The notes: generated by a model from the sequence alone, not told the origin. Numbered from the stretch's first letter, positions 11,103 through 25,475 are shown. The stretch: 64,000 bases of DNA from Motacilla alba alba (GCF_015832195.1 NC_052046.1:45642473-45706472), one strand, 5' to 3'. A program made the numbers and translations.

Positions 11103-14100
11103 CTGCCAATGGAACACCACCCTTTTTCCAGAGATGAAATTAACTGCTCAGAGTTACTTCTGTTAATAGCAGCTAAGCAGAACCTGGTTTTAATTAAGTC
11201 AGGAAATCTGATGAAGAAAGACATGCAAGTCCTCTTCCACCAATATCCATTTAATGTATACATATGTGCATATTTGTATTATTTATGGATTTCTGGGGTT
11301 TATAAGGGATTTTTTGTTGGTCTGAAGACAAATTTTTCCTTCTGCATATAACATTCACCAGCAGAGCTGTTATGACCAAGATCATAGGTTAAAATCTGTG
11401 GCCCTTGCAAATATGCATATAATTTACAATCCACTTACATGTAAAGATTCCCAATGAAGCACTTCCTTGTCAGAGGCAAATATCTGAACAACACCAGAGA
11501 CCTACACTTATGTCTGTTTCCCTCTTGCTGTAAGGGATGTTAGACAACTTGAGGAAAATAAGAAAAGGCACTCATGAGTCTCCTGTAATGCAGGACTCTT
11601 TGAGGACCATTTGTAATTTGCTTTAAGGACCACAGAGGCTGAGAACTAGGAAGCCCAGCTTGATCTACAACCAGTCAAGAATTTCTCAATAAAATTGAGG
11701 TTTTAGAGGCTTTTTTGAAACAAAAACCCAAAAATTTATTATTTTGTAGTGCCCAGCAGAAGAGTTTCACAGTAGATATACAACAGATGCATCAATCCAT
11801 ATGTCTGTCCAAATTATTTATTTTTTGCTAGGATACATGGTTCCTGCAAAGGATCCTGCATGGAAGTAGGGCTTTACTGCTGCTTGTCATCCACTTGCAG
11901 ACACAGGGTGGCAAACGAGTCCTGGCAGGCAAACCAAGCAGCAGGCTGCATGGGCAGAACCGAAGGATACACTTATTTTAAAGTACAAACTTGATCCAAA
12001 TGCCCATTAGCATCAAGCCAAGATAAAGCCTAACATTTCTTTCAGTCTTGGCACAGAGTTGAAAGCTGATGAGTAGTCCTACCATTTAAAACACTTTCAT
12101 TCCTGTTCCAATGTTCCTGGCACAGGGCAGATGACAGAGCCAGAAGTCACAATGAGCTGAGGATTGTCAAAAAAAAGACAAAATTTCTACATGAATCATC
12201 TCAGGGAAGTGGCAGTGCCTGAAGCTCCATACCTTACCAAGTTTACTGTGGGATCAGGCATCATTAAGTGCACTAAATTACTGTTTTTACAGATGCAAGC
12301 TGCTGACAAAACACAGAAATTCAGTAAGCCCTTGTAAGACAATATCTGGGTAACATCTCTTGAAGAGGCATAAGCTCAAATGTTTTTCCTTGAAACTACA
12401 AAATGCCCTGGGATAAACTGCACATGTAATGGGGCCATCTTCTTCAACTTTCAGCATCAATGTTTAACCTGCTCTGCAGGTACAGCAAAAGACATAAAGC
12501 AGCGCTGACATAAAAGCCCTCAAAACCAGCAAGCTTTTACTTATTAAACAGGTTTACACCCTGAATAATAGTTTACATTGAATAATTAACTGGATCTTAA
12601 AGACATATCTTCATTGAATAGGTGTGAGTTCAAGATCTTATGTTAATCAATAGGAATTACAGACATGTCCCTCTCTTTGGTCTACTTTAGAAAAAAATCT
12701 GGCTGTTGAGAAAACATAGCATCCAGTACTCAGCATCTTAGAAAAATGACCACAAATATTTTAAGAGACTGTGTCCAGAGCACACACATTACTGCAGGAG
12801 ACATCAGTGCAATATAGTGCTTGGGAAGAAAGAGCTAAGCTGCATCTTTATTAAAAAAATAGACTCAGTGTACAGTTTATTGTTGGGCAGTTAGTCACAC
12901 TTTGCATATGGCCTAGGACATGATGACATATATACCAGAGGGATTTCTTGAGGATCAAGACCAGAGTTAAAAATTTCTCAAACTTACAGCTATACAGGAT
13001 GGTCCCTAATTTATTATTTTCTTAGCATTTTTTACTTGAACTTACATAAAGTATTATGAGCAAATTATGAACTTCAAATTACTGAGAAGTGTGATACAAT
13101 GTTCTTATTCTTATGTTAGTGTTCTTGCTACTTTGCACTCTGTTCTTTTAATGATCCATATAAGTTCCATTTCTTCCCATTGGGAACCTTGTGCTGAAAT
13201 CTTTTGCTGCAGCCCCCCCAAAAAAGGAATGTTGGCAAATTATGTAAAATGAAATATTAATTTTATTACTTTGCCACAAACCAAACCATTTGCCTGTTCT
13301 TCTGAAACAGGCCATATCTAGGCTCCAGCAAGGCAATTGTTTTACTTTACAGAAGTTATTTACTGGGGGGCATCAAACAGACCTACAGCCTACTTTGTTG
13401 GCAAAGGGTGGGGCAGACTGGCTAGTCCTGTAAAATGGAGGATATTTCTGTCTCCTGAGAGCAGCAGACCCATTATGCAGAACTGCTCCTCTGCTTGTCC
13501 ATTCTAGAACACCTGTGATGGGTGGCCGCAGAGGTGCAGTCCAGCTTTTGGTGGGGTCCCAGCTTGATCTGCACCCCGAGGTGGCTCAAAATCTTGAGGT
13601 GGCTCAGAGCAGGGCACACTGTCCAGCTGCACTCTCTAGGACATAAGCACTTCTACTACAAAATGCATATTAAAAACCAAAATCAAACATAAATGGCTTC
13701 ACTGTAGGAATTCCTCAGTGCTAGCAAATGCTATCACAGACTGAAGTGAAAAAGAGATTCAAAGTTTTTAAACTCACCACACTATCATGAGCAAAAATAA
13801 GCATCTCCAAGTACTAGCTGCTTGAAGCCTAAGACTGACTGGAGATGGCAGGTTTCTTTAATTACAGAGTTCTTTGCATACTGTTCTTGTGATCCTTTTC
13901 TCATTGATTTTGGGTATTCTTCCACTAAATGTAGTGGCTGCAAGAGCAGGTAACTGAAGAGAAAACAGCTTGAGATATACAATGCTGGTATAGCAAAGTA
14001 GTAAATAATTTCTGTAGAATAAAGGAGTTACTGTTTCCTTTAAGTGTATTTGACTGTTGTTTGGATTTTTGCACAGGCTTGTACTTTTTTAATATTCACT

Positions 14101-14379
14101 TATCTCAGAGAGTTTTACTAAAAAGTAAATTTCGATAGTCAAATGAGAGACACTGGAAAAAAATTACATTCCAAAACAAACAGTTCTACAGATTTCTAAC
14201 AGCATGTTCCTGATTAATGAAGTAGGAAATGACAAATGACTACCTATGACTCTGCTGGATATACTTTTGCCTTTGACCCTGAGAAGAACTTTTCCAGCTG
14301 TAGCAGTACAGTAGGAACCTCTTACATGTGGCACAGTTACTCACTCCACAGAGAAGGGGCTGTCTTTTCTACTGAAGCT
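11103..14379. other. Unique AT-rich noncoding stretch
   Basis: No supported gene, RNA or element. A somewhat GC-richer patch lies at 13500-13640, without recognisable coding content. Confidence 0.5.
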
Positions 14380-14403
14380 AATGTGACACATGAGTGTCAC
14401 ATT
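14380..14403. repeat. Perfect 10-bp inverted repeat, 4-base loop
   Basis: The left arm AATGTGACAC (14380-14389) and right arm GTGTCACATT (14394-14403) pair exactly around ATGA. The motif ATTATGAGT then recurs at 14401 and 14413 as a short direct repeat. Contains TGTGACA/TGTCACA half-sites. Function unknown. Confidence 0.8.
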
Positions 14404-14460
14404 ATGAGTGACATTATGAGTTTCATATGAGTGAAATTATTTTTCCATACCAACAATGGC

Positions 14461-14485
14461 TAAATGGATCTTGCAGATCCATTTA
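14461..14485. repeat. Perfect 10-bp inverted repeat, 5-base loop
   Basis: The left arm TAAATGGATC (14461-14470) and right arm GATCCATTTA (14476-14485) pair exactly around TTGCA. It lies only about 57 bases from the hairpin at 14380-14403, making a two-hairpin cluster. Confidence 0.8.
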
Positions 14486-17400
14486 AAAAAACAGACTCTT
14501 CCAAGATGTGATTGTAAATAATAAAAGCCCCCAAGAGTAAATTTGTAATGTCAGTTTTAAGCACAAGCAAAGATGACTTGGATAGCCAAATAGACTCCAA
14601 GTAAAATAAACCCTAATCTCCTTTGTTTTCTTGTGCCTGTTCAGTACAACCTTTTCTTTTCACCTCCTCGGAAAGTCTGGCTAAAAGGAGTAGGAGAAAT
14701 TTTACCTGTGTGGCCTTTATACCCCAAAGGTAGAAAATGTGTGAGAGAGAGGAGCTGAACTCCCCATTGTGGCAGTTAGGTCTTTGAGATTTGGAGGTTT
14801 TTGTCATCTTTTGAAAGTATTGCAGCTGAGGTGGCTGATGGAGACTGGCAGCATAAGCAGGTTCACAAAGGAATCTGTCACGGCTCTGTACATCCATAAA
14901 GATGTTACAGCAAACAGACAGGGATGTAACTTTTCACATCCCTAACTGAACAGTGGATGGCTGGGGAAGACAAAGGCAAGGAAGCATGGAAAGAGGTAAG
15001 ACTTCCACATTTCAAGGAGCCATAGACAGTGCCCTGGCTAATCTCCTCCTGCCTCCTTATAGAGGAACACACTGAAAGGTGCAAATGACAGTCCAGTAAG
15101 AGTGGCAGTGGTGCCATCTTAGGAGTGGGGTAAATAACCATAAATGACAGACATACACTGTGCTCCTGCCCAAGAAACACACTATCCCATCCAAGACTGG
15201 GTCCTTACCGAAGGGGATCATGTAGATATCCCATAACTGTGCCTTCAGGGATGCAGAGGCAGGCCAAAGACAGGGGTATAAATTTCTTTCAACATGAAGA
15301 AGCCAGAACTTTTATTTTCAGTGCTGTTTCTTTAGCAAGTCTTTTCAGTGGCAGATGTTCCAGGATGTAATGAAAGAGATTCACTGCTTGCATCTCCATC
15401 TGCTTGCATCACCATTTTACATGTAGTAAAAGGAGGCCTCGGGAGGGCATTCTGCAGCTGCAAAACCAAATTTTTTGTACGGGAAGGAAGGTTGGTATCA
15501 GAAACAGAAAAATCCCTTTTGCCTGGTCTACTGGCATGCCTTGATGTGACTCAGGGCATCTGCACTGAAGTCTTGGTGCGTGTATTTGGTTGATGAGAGA
15601 AACTTATATAGGTTTTGAATAATTTTTTAAAAGCCACTAGGAAAACTTCAGACTTTCCTACAAACCACATTAAGAATTCACACAGTCTTCATCTTAGGTG
15701 CCATAGACGGATGTCTAAACCCTTTAACTATTACTGGCCTGAGGAAGTTTACAGCTACAGTATACCTGTCCATACCGAAGCCCAGATCCAATTTCCTGGC
15801 ACTCAACCAATACTGACACAAAGTCCTGGACAGCACAATTGCAGACTAGTTAATTAGATTGGCTTTCATCCATTGTTTTATGAGATTATTTCAACCAGCA
15901 GTAGATTCTATAAAAGCTGTTAAAATCTGCCTAGAAGTTCCTTTTTTCTATGGTGAACACTCAGTGCTCATTCACTGCCTATGGCACATGAACAGCAGTA
16001 TTAGAGAAGGTTCAAATATACGAGCTCGATCCACCTTCAAACACACCTGAATTTGACGACACTGGAATATATAAATTTGATTCATTGACCCCCAGCAATA
16101 ATGGCCACTTTCTAGGTTTCTTACCTTGCCACTCTGGGTGATTAGTCACACTCGGGACTTTATTCAAACTGCATCTTTTTAATTCAATTAATTCTATTAA
16201 AAGATGGAAGAAAAAAAAAATGCTCATCTCCCTTGCCCTGACATGCTTGGGCACATGAGTGGAACATGACAGGGACATTAACTGACAAACAAAAACAAAG
16301 AAATTCAAATTATAAAGTAATTTTTCTGGTTTCACAGCCATGATTTTCTGTCTATTAAATGTGTTTGTATATTTCACAGAGAAGGAGAGGTTCCAGGCAT
16401 TTCTAGGGCTGTACTTTTCATCTGAATCTAAGAGAAACCAAAGTGCATATAATGTTCTTACAATCAGACCACAGTCTGATTTCATTGCTCAGAAATTATG
16501 GGTGCTTATCAATATACATGTCTTTGCTTCCAGGCCTATACACAGATACTTGAGATATGTCACAATCACAGATGTCTCCTTTGTCTTGACCCTGGCAAGT
16601 TTCAATGAAAGGTACTCTTTTAAAACACAGGAACAAAATTTGGTTTTGACAAGATTCCAGGAAGTCCAATTAGAGCCTTTATGGCTGTGGATTATCACTG
16701 AGGTTTTTTGCCGTTTCTAGATTTATCCTCTTTTAAAGTTAACTATTTTCATGTATTTTATTATTGTTACCTCTCTAAAGTCTCTCAAAACCATAAACTG
16801 CAAATTAGCAGGTTAATCTCAGTGGCTATTTCTAAAGAAACCAAGGTATGCAAAGAAATTGAGATGATTGAGAGAGCTTTTCTTTGTGCTCTTAGATTAA
16901 TGGAGATTTACATAGGATTCCTTACAGCAAGAAAACTTGCTGTTAACACCAAGTCGATGACCTCTTGTAGGAAGATATTACATTATCTTACCATTCAGTA
17001 TCTATGATGATAACCACATGTCTTACCAAAAGAAATCTTATGTTGCAATGGTGCTCAGAAGTGCTAAATCATGTGCTATGCACAACACAGCATACAGCAA
17101 GAAGATACTGTCTGTCACAGCGTGTTTCTACTGCTTTTTAATAGTTCTAACTCTCTGGGCTGTTGATTTGGTATCTCCAAAAATATGTGGTCCCATAAAA
17201 TTTCTTTCCAATCACCGTAATACAACACAATGATTTCTGAACATTGACCCGAGTCATCTTTGTTTTGAAGGAAAGCTCAACTGTACTTTGGTAACTGAAC
17301 AAGTTCAACTCGGAGGAGTGAAATTTCTGCTCCATCTCCTTCATGCAAAATTCTCTACAAAAGTTACTTTTAACTGCAAGAGGTCCAGCACTGATCAGTA

Positions 17401-18705
17401 CTACTGCAGTCACTTCTTCACGTCATACTTTCTTCACAAGTAAACAATCAGCAAGGTTCAATTTTCATTTAGCAATTTCAACTTAATTTTTTTGCACTAC
17501 TTCTCCTAATGTTTTGTCTGTCAATGCATACCAAACATTTGGAAGAGTTGTAAAACATACTTGAATAAGTCAAGATTTATTTGGTCACTTTCTAGAAGAT
17601 AAGGTTATTTTCCTGGTCCAGGAAAAAGATAGATGAGTTTAAAATGTTAGATATGTATATTTAAATAATGTAAAGTAGACCATTTAAAGGTAATAACTAT
17701 AGACACTTGTTGGGATGTTAAAGAATTCTCTTTCTTTCATGATGCTACGTAATTTTTGCCCTTTTTATGCATAAGTGAAGTTTGCACGGCCAGCAATTTA
17801 AATTAAAATGCACCATTTTTAAAACCATAGAGGATATAGGGTTAGCTTTCTTTTTGATGGTGAGGACATCCCACAGAAGAGCACAGATAAGCTACATAAA
17901 GCATTATGGTCTAGAAATGTGGGATTTTTTTTCCCCCTAAATTTAAAAATAGTTCTAATTCTTGAAAAAGACTGTCTACTCTGAAAAGAGATTTTTTCAT
18001 AATTCCACACACCACCAACAGCTTGTGAAGCAGCAATTTGAGCTCCTCATTTTACCAGTTTGTCCCATTCTTCAGCTGCTAGGTCTCTCCAAGGCCTAGA
18101 AAAGTGAGTCAGAATTTGTGGTACAGATTCATCTGCAAAGTCTGCCAAAAATGAGACCCATTCACATCTGGTAATTTTGTCTTGGTTTCCTTAATGTAAA
18201 TGCATGCCAGTGAATTGACTGAGATTGTCAAAAGATTTCATAAGGACCACCACTTGAATCATCTGATTCAGTCACTATGTCACTGATGAGATTATAGATT
18301 TAAAATAGGTAATTGATTATTACAGCTCCCCTTGACTATCCAGTCCCAAACAAGCCCACAACTAGCACCCAAGAATTTTTTTTACCTAAGTATTTTAAAA
18401 ATTAGTCTCAACCAGCTCTTCACTGATTCAGTTTCCCAAAGTATTTTCCAGAAGATATGGATATAAATTAATTCAGGCATTGCAATCAAACTAAATACTG
18501 AGTGGTATCAGCACAAATACAAAACAACATTGAAGCATCTATAAATTAGGAAGTCAGTATTTTATACTAGTTCACAAAGCATCAGAGAATTTCTGTCATT
18601 AGCAAACATTATTTTTGGCATGAAAATGACCAGAATGTAGGCCAGAAGCATGTCCTCTAGAAAGATCTTTATGTGACAGAAATCTACAGATTACAAGCAA
18701 AATAG
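14486..18705. other. Unique AT-rich noncoding stretch
   Basis: No supported gene. The longest frame (157 codons, minus strand, 16012-16485) includes runs of Phe and Lys codons from A/T homopolymers and matches no family I know. I read it as chance. Confidence 0.5.
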
Positions 18706-18788
18706 TATTATATAAATTATATAACATTTATATAAAATTATATAAATTATATGATAAACTATATAAACTATATAAAATTATATAAAAT
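18706..18788. repeat. AT-only palindromic repeat block
   Basis: The block is about 80 bases, almost entirely A and T, built from repeats of TATAAATTATAT, TATAAAATTATA and close variants. Because the unit is nearly its own reverse complement, many alternative cruciforms are possible. Such blocks are prone to length change and breakage. Confidence 0.85.
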
Positions 18789-21700
18789 GCAGTAGCTTTC
18801 CCCTTTATTTCAAGTATTACCAGAAAAATAAGAGGTCCAGAGAAAAGTCTAGTATCCCTTATTTATATGATAGCAACTGGATTGCCAATCAAGCACCAAA
18901 TACTCACCTGCGGTGAAGATGAAAGATGTACTGCTGTATTTCTCTCTAGATGTACTGTGTTTCTCTCTATCCTTCCCAGACAATACACTCAGCTCTTTAA
19001 TGAAGTGTCGTGGGTAGAATAGACATATGCCTGCTTTTATAATGTCAAATTGGGCCTCCGATTTTAGCTTTCTCTTACTTTTCTGCAGAATCTTTTCATC
19101 CATAGCGAAGCTGTGTGTATTTTGCTGGACTGTGTCAAGAGAAAATTACTGAGACCAAACAAGTTCGTATTAAAGAGCCATGGAAGGCAAATACAACAGC
19201 ATCAGTTATTTCATGAAAAAGAATAATTTTGCCTTCTCATGCCTGCAGGCAGAGAGATGTGAAGTAGTAATCCCTGGAGTGCATTAAATTTTTATTTCTG
19301 GAATTAAAAAAAATCTTCAAAGATTATATCATAAGGAAGTACATAATTGTACAGATAATGACCCACATATCCATATTTCAATATGTGGGGTAATTCAGCC
19401 CAAACGTATCTGGGATTTTCTAACTTCCCAGTTCGGAAAAGAAAAGGCTGCAGTATTGTTTATTTTTTCATCATTCTTTCACATTTCTGCCTTCTGTACC
19501 TGAAGACATGTTCCACCTCCTTGCAGTTCTCCCTCATCAACTTCAAAGATGGAAACAAAAATATAAGAAAATTGCTGTCACTAATAACAAGAACATACCA
19601 AAGATGACAAAAGAGGGCCCTCAATCAATGAGAAACATGAGAGTGCAGCAGAAAGAGCAAGCACTCTGTGTTGGTGTGAAGCTTTAACAAAGGGATCAGG
19701 AAGTCCCATCACAGTGACCTGTTCCAGAGAGAAGGCAATCTTGCTCGTGTTCTGAATGTTTCTCATGTCCACCACAATCAGATATCTGTCTCATAATATC
19801 CTGCTAAATTTGAGTTCTTTAAAAAGCTGAGACTAGGGAGACACAGCTACAGATTACAGCCTAGACACAGTCCCAGGCATAACGATGCAGGCTGCTAAAG
19901 ACAGCTAAAATAATAAATCTCTCTCTCACTGGGAGGGTTTGAGCTTTTTCCTTGAGAAAGGTTATTTTCTAGAAAAAAATTTTAAAAGCTGTGCAGTCAT
20001 TTCCCAGTTTTGCTTGTGTCTTCTCTTGTAAGGCATACTTTACCTGAAAAACAACCTATAGCTATAAATTGGAAATTGGCATGACCCCATGGGCAATGCT
20101 CAGTCCGTCAGATGAGGTTCTGGCACTGAAAGAAAATAATTGTTTGGATGAATTATTCACTCAGGTTGTACATAGTATATCAACAGCGGTGGCTAATAAG
20201 CAGCAAAGGTGTTTACTAGGAATTGAATTCTACATCGATTAAAGCAAATAATCTCATCTCCTTGTAACATACATTGGGTCAGATGCAAGTGCACTCTACA
20301 CTACATCAGTGAGGGTTTGTTGTGTGTTAAAGGTCATGCAGGTATCTACCCTATAGAAATTAAAATGGGCGATATTAATGTGACACAGACATTAGTTAGA
20401 TGATTGGCACAAAAAATGAGTTTGGGAGAGAGCCTCAGAAGGCACTCATGGAAACTCTACTCGAAGATTGTCAAATTAGACCACTGGCTTGTTTGGATTA
20501 TAATAAGCAGATATTTATGAAGAAGAGGATTAGCCAGCCAAAATCTAACCCTGGACAGAAAAAAAGGATAGAATCTAAGGCATTCTTCAGGAGTTTATGA
20601 GCTATTCATTGCTGTTCACTGGAAGGCCTTTCTTTCTCATCATGCTCTAATTTGGAAAAAATTGCCATCAGAATAGGTCTACATCCCAGATCAAGGCTTT
20701 GCCTTTGCTAAAGTCAATGGAATAGCTGTTAAATGAAATCTAAAATGTCAAAAAATCCTTTTTCTTACTATTCTGAACTAGAAAAATTAAGCTTTAGTGT
20801 TCAAAGTGATTTGAAGTAACCTACTGAAAAGCAAATAAAACGCATACTCAAAAGCAAACAGAAGGAGATCTCTAAGGAGATAAAATCTCTAAGGAGATAA
20901 AAACTCTCTTGATAAGACCCCTGTTTGTCATAATCCACTGATAGCATCTTATATACTGATGAAATATATATTAAGTATTTGCAGGTCTTCTAAGTATATT
21001 TTAGGGCTGTTACCTTTAGCTCTCAATCTGCCTTTCAGAAATTCATATTAATTTGCAATATTCCTTGCTCCATCTCAAAATTCATGCTTTCCTGTGGCTC
21101 ACACCTAAGTACATTAGTATCAGGGCACTAGGAAAGAAAATATTGAAAGGAAAATATTGAACTCTTTTTACATCAGGGATAGAAAATTAAATCACAAAGT
21201 GTTAGTCCAGAAGCCTTAATTACAAGAGTACAATCATATTCAAAGCAATGGAGCTGCATGGATGTCACTTTGGAGGATGCTTCATTTCCCCACATACCTC
21301 TGTAAACTACATAAAGTGACTCTATTGCCCAGAATTACTTCAGGGCAAGTTCGTTCACATTGACACAAAGAAAACACAATGCGGTGCTAAAGCACCACTC
21401 TCTAAACAAGTAACCCAATCCTTTCAGCCTTGTTGACTTTTATAGCCTGTTGGCTATAAAAGCTACCAAGGACACAGAAAGCATTTGGCTATATTCAATG
21501 CAAGTGATTAGATAGGACAATATAAAATTAATAATAGCCCTTATCTTTTCACCTACACAGCAAATCACAGAGATAAGGGTTTTTTTAGACAGAACAATAT
21601 TTGCTAAGAAACAAATAATCATGTAGGTCAGCTTGGAGACAGCGAGAGTGTCATTTTAATTTGTACCAAGACAAAAAATAAACAAAGTGCACCAGATCGA

Positions 21701-24700
21701 GTGACAACAAGACACACAAAAAAGATACAGACAGGTATGATGGATCCTGGGTCAACAGAAAAAAATAGAACAAGGAAAGAAATGGGCTTAGACAACTACA
21801 TCAAAAGCAGTTGCACATTTTAACTTCACTGTGACAATCTGGTCATAAGCCAAGGACAGCCACCCTCACACTCTAAACAGCCAAAACAGCTATGACTATA
21901 TACTAAACAGGCTATTTTTCTCATTCTGATGAGACTCAGCACCAGTTCAGCTATATATATTTGCCATGTATCTGGTTGTGGAAATGCCATGAACAAGCTC
22001 TGAACAGCACATGAACAGGGGACAGTAAAATTAAAGAGCACTACTGCTATTACTGGAGAGCTAATTTTGAGCTCTAAGTTTAGATAGCTTGCAAGGTCTG
22101 GCATGATTAAGCAATAGTTGATGCATAATGCAGTATCATAATTCTAGCATCCATTAATCAAAGGCCTTAACTCAAAATGCCTCAAACTCAATGAGGAAAA
22201 AGAAAAAAAAACATATATGAGAAAGAAAAAAGAACAGAGAGACTGGAAAAATTCTTAGTGAAGTTAAATCAGCTTTGATTTACTACTTAACTTTTTTAGA
22301 TGGGCTTGGTCTGTAACATCTTGGCATGTGTTTTGAAGAGACAAAACCAAAGACAATGCTGTGTGAAGGACCATAAAGACCAGCTCATACTTCAGGACCA
22401 GGTGCAAGGATGTCAGGAGGTCACCAGCCTTACATAGCCCCCAGCCACAGCCATCTCTTTTCCATGTTGTATCTCCTTGCTTTTCTTACAAAGCTGAACT
22501 GAAGGGAGGCAATAGGAATTAGTCAGGAAAGAACATTCCTGCCTAACCAGAGCCCAGAGCAGCAAAGGCAGTTTTGGAAGCAGAACCAATTGCCACTGTA
22601 CCCAGGTTTTTGGAATATTTCTCTTCCACTTATCTAGAGACTCACTGCTGTAGTGCAGTCACTGTGCTATTATGATGCTGTGCCTCATTGATCTCTGATA
22701 AGGCAGCTAGTGAGACCAGACTGCAAGTTTGGTATTAAAACAATTGGGAAATCTTACCCCTAAACCCAGACCTCTTTTAAACTATTTCCTGCAGTGCAGC
22801 TGAGTTTATTTTGCAGCCATGTCTGTTGTTTAAGCTAAAGATAAACCTAGTGAGCAAATGCTGATATGCAGAAAGTAGTATTTAACACTTGAAAGGATAC
22901 TAGGAAGGATAAACTGGGATAGACTGGGAGAGGTCAGACCAATGCATATGAATTACAGGTAAACTGGTAGGGAATTACAAGGAAATTTACTCATGCAAGG
23001 TTTTGGTGATGGCAGAAATCACAGGTGCCACTGTATACACAGAAATGTATCCTGTTTCTAATTCACATAACCATCTCCTGTCCCCAAGAAACCTGGAGAT
23101 AACTTTGCTTATAAGGACTGAGTGGTAATGCACTTAAGAATCCTTAACTGCTGAAATCCCTGCATTTGACAGGCAGGGTAATCTCAGCTGAAACATCACT
23201 CCATTACTGTATGTACAGAAAAAATACTTTTGCAACAAAAAGCATGTACATAATGATTTATGGTTGTTTTTTGGTGTTTTTTTTTTCTTTTACTGTCAGT
23301 TAAAAAATTGAGGAAAGTATAGCAAATCAAAGCAAGCATAATCTGGAAGACATTAAATGGGTTTTTTTAATGCAGTGGGGACTTTTTTAATAGAAAAACT
23401 CCATTATTTTGCTTTAAAGACTAAAGTGAAAGATTAATTTTACTATAAAATGTGGCACAATAAATCAGCAAAAAATCAAATGAATTCTTGAAATCTTTTG
23501 GTATTGTCACATCCATCTCTTGTCAGCGTAGTCTCAGATGAGATGTGTTTCAATTACACATGCTGTACCAAAATGTGCGATTTCACCTTCTTGCTTTCAC
23601 CCACACAGTGACCTGCACAGCTGCTGAAGTCTCTTAACAGTTAACAAATAGCCAAAAAAAGTTTATTGACAGCCTTTTAAAGAAAAAAAGTACATTCTTA
23701 GTGTCACCACTGCTACTCTGAATTTGGAGGTATGACTGTGATTTTTGAGAAATTGCATAAGCACTCTGTAGTGACTTTATAATTCCATTAGGAAAAGGTT
23801 TGTCTATGGAATGGGTTAATATATCCCTTTTTTTGTCAAGCACAGCTAGCAAAATGCTTCATCAGAAGAGGTTCAGCAAATTCTAAAAACTCCTGCAGAA
23901 CATCCAGACACTGTGTTTCAGGACACTTCTGTCATGGGAGATATCCTACTTAACATGCTAGGCATAATGACAAAATAGAAGTATTTAATGAACCATAGGA
24001 TATTATCAAATTATATTAACAGTGTTTTCTTCAGAATTCAGTTGCAGCATAAGCTCTGTCAGTAAAAGTTAGCTGTGACACAAGAGGTAACATCAGTGCA
24101 GCTACAGCATGTCCTCACTTGGTCAAGGGAAAACACAACACCAGAGCAGACCAGCCAAATTGACAGGTTTAAATAACAGGCAGGAAAAGGCTTTTAGACA
24201 AGGTATGACATTTATTTTTGAGCAGATAAGTAAAGAACAGGGTATCTGAATCAAAAGAAACTAAATTATCTTCCACAGTTATTCAGCTTCATTTGGGTTA
24301 TATCCAATGCTTAGTTATGGACAGCAAGTCTTGCAGAAATAACGCATGGACTCATGCATAAACTCAGAACATAACTTTGCTATCTGAACTATTTCTTGAT
24401 TATGTGTGTATTCTCCATTTCAAATTTAATTATGCTCAATTTTTTTCCAGCAGTATTTTCCTTGTTCAGCATCAGTAGTCTGAAAATACAAACCAGATAT
24501 GGCTCACAGAAAGAAGTAAAACATCTCTTTGTAGAACATGTATTGTGGGGGTGGGGATATTTAAGAATTTGCTTTTCTATTTACTTTGCATCCAAACTTC
24601 AAGGGGCATGGCAGAGCATCTGGAAACAAAAATTGAATTCAAGAACTGAATGCAGAAAATTGGCAAAGTGTTCTCTTTGAGAACATGAAAGCTGAGGAGA

Positions 24701-25390
24701 AAATTAATTTATAATTGATTTTGAATGCACATAAAATTTGTTGATTAAATGCAAGAATAGGGTTTGATAGTTAGAAGATAAAACCCCAAAGTTTAACCTC
24801 AAATACAAAATAACATTACAATCTGTATACAGTATACAACAATATAGCAATATAACAGCTTTGATGTCTGCAGTCACCCTTATTTATGTAAAAATATGTA
24901 AGCATGATGAATCAGCAGCATTTAACTGCACAGAGTTCAGGTCTGCAGAACTTTACTTTGAAGAACAAAAAATAGTCAGTTTTGAGATGCAAAAGTTCAA
25001 CAGCAACATCAAATTCTATAGCCCTCTAGATAAAGTCAAGCATATTTTTAGAAGATTTCTGAACCAGTGAAGAACTAAAATAACTTTTAGCACCCTGATT
25101 GAACTTAGTGCAATTTATTTTGAGACATAAAAATAAAATAAAAATAATGCTTTTTAACATTCTAAATATAGAAGGCTTAATCCAGATGGAATATCAGCAA
25201 GAACAAAGTAATAGGTTGCATAAGACTTCAAGAAAAAAAAAAAAAGTTTTAAAAAAATTAATCCTGGCTCTTTTTGTATTGACATTCAGTAAATTTTTTT
25301 CTACACTTTGACCAAGAAGCAAATAGAGGTCCACATAGAGATTTACACCAAACCAGCTGTATTTGCTAGGATTCACAGTTTTTTATCCAT
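18789..25390. other. Unique AT-rich noncoding stretch
   Basis: No supported gene, RNA gene or retroelement. Apart from the 17-bp tandem duplication at 20868-20901, nothing structured was seen. All open frames are under 100 codons and unrecognised. Confidence 0.5.
20868..20901. repeat. Exact 17-bp tandem duplication
   Basis: ATCTCTAAGGAGATAAA occurs twice back to back (20868-20884 and 20885-20901) without mismatch. Each unit also contains a partial inverted repeat (ATCTC and GAGAT). The identity suggests a recent slippage or template-switch event. Confidence 0.95.
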
Positions 25391-25475
25391 TCATTCAATC
25401 AATTGAAATAAATTGATTTTTATCAATTTATTTTTATCAATTTTTTATCAATTTCATTCAGTCAATTGAAATAAA
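25391..25475. repeat. Nested direct and inverted repeat cluster
   Basis: A 22-base unit at 25391-25412 (contains CAATTGAAATAAA) is repeated at 25454-25475 with one mismatch. Between the two copies TTTTATCAATTT recurs three times. CAATTGAAAT and ATCAATTT arms also allow hairpins. It looks like iterated local duplication of AT-rich sequence. Confidence 0.85.

Noticed and set aside
16012..16485. Open frame of 157 codons, the longest outside repeats and LTRs apart from the microsatellite frame
   Set aside because: It includes homopolymer-driven Phe and Lys runs, no domain and no splice context. An overlapping plus-strand frame of 126 codons shows that stops are simply sparse here.
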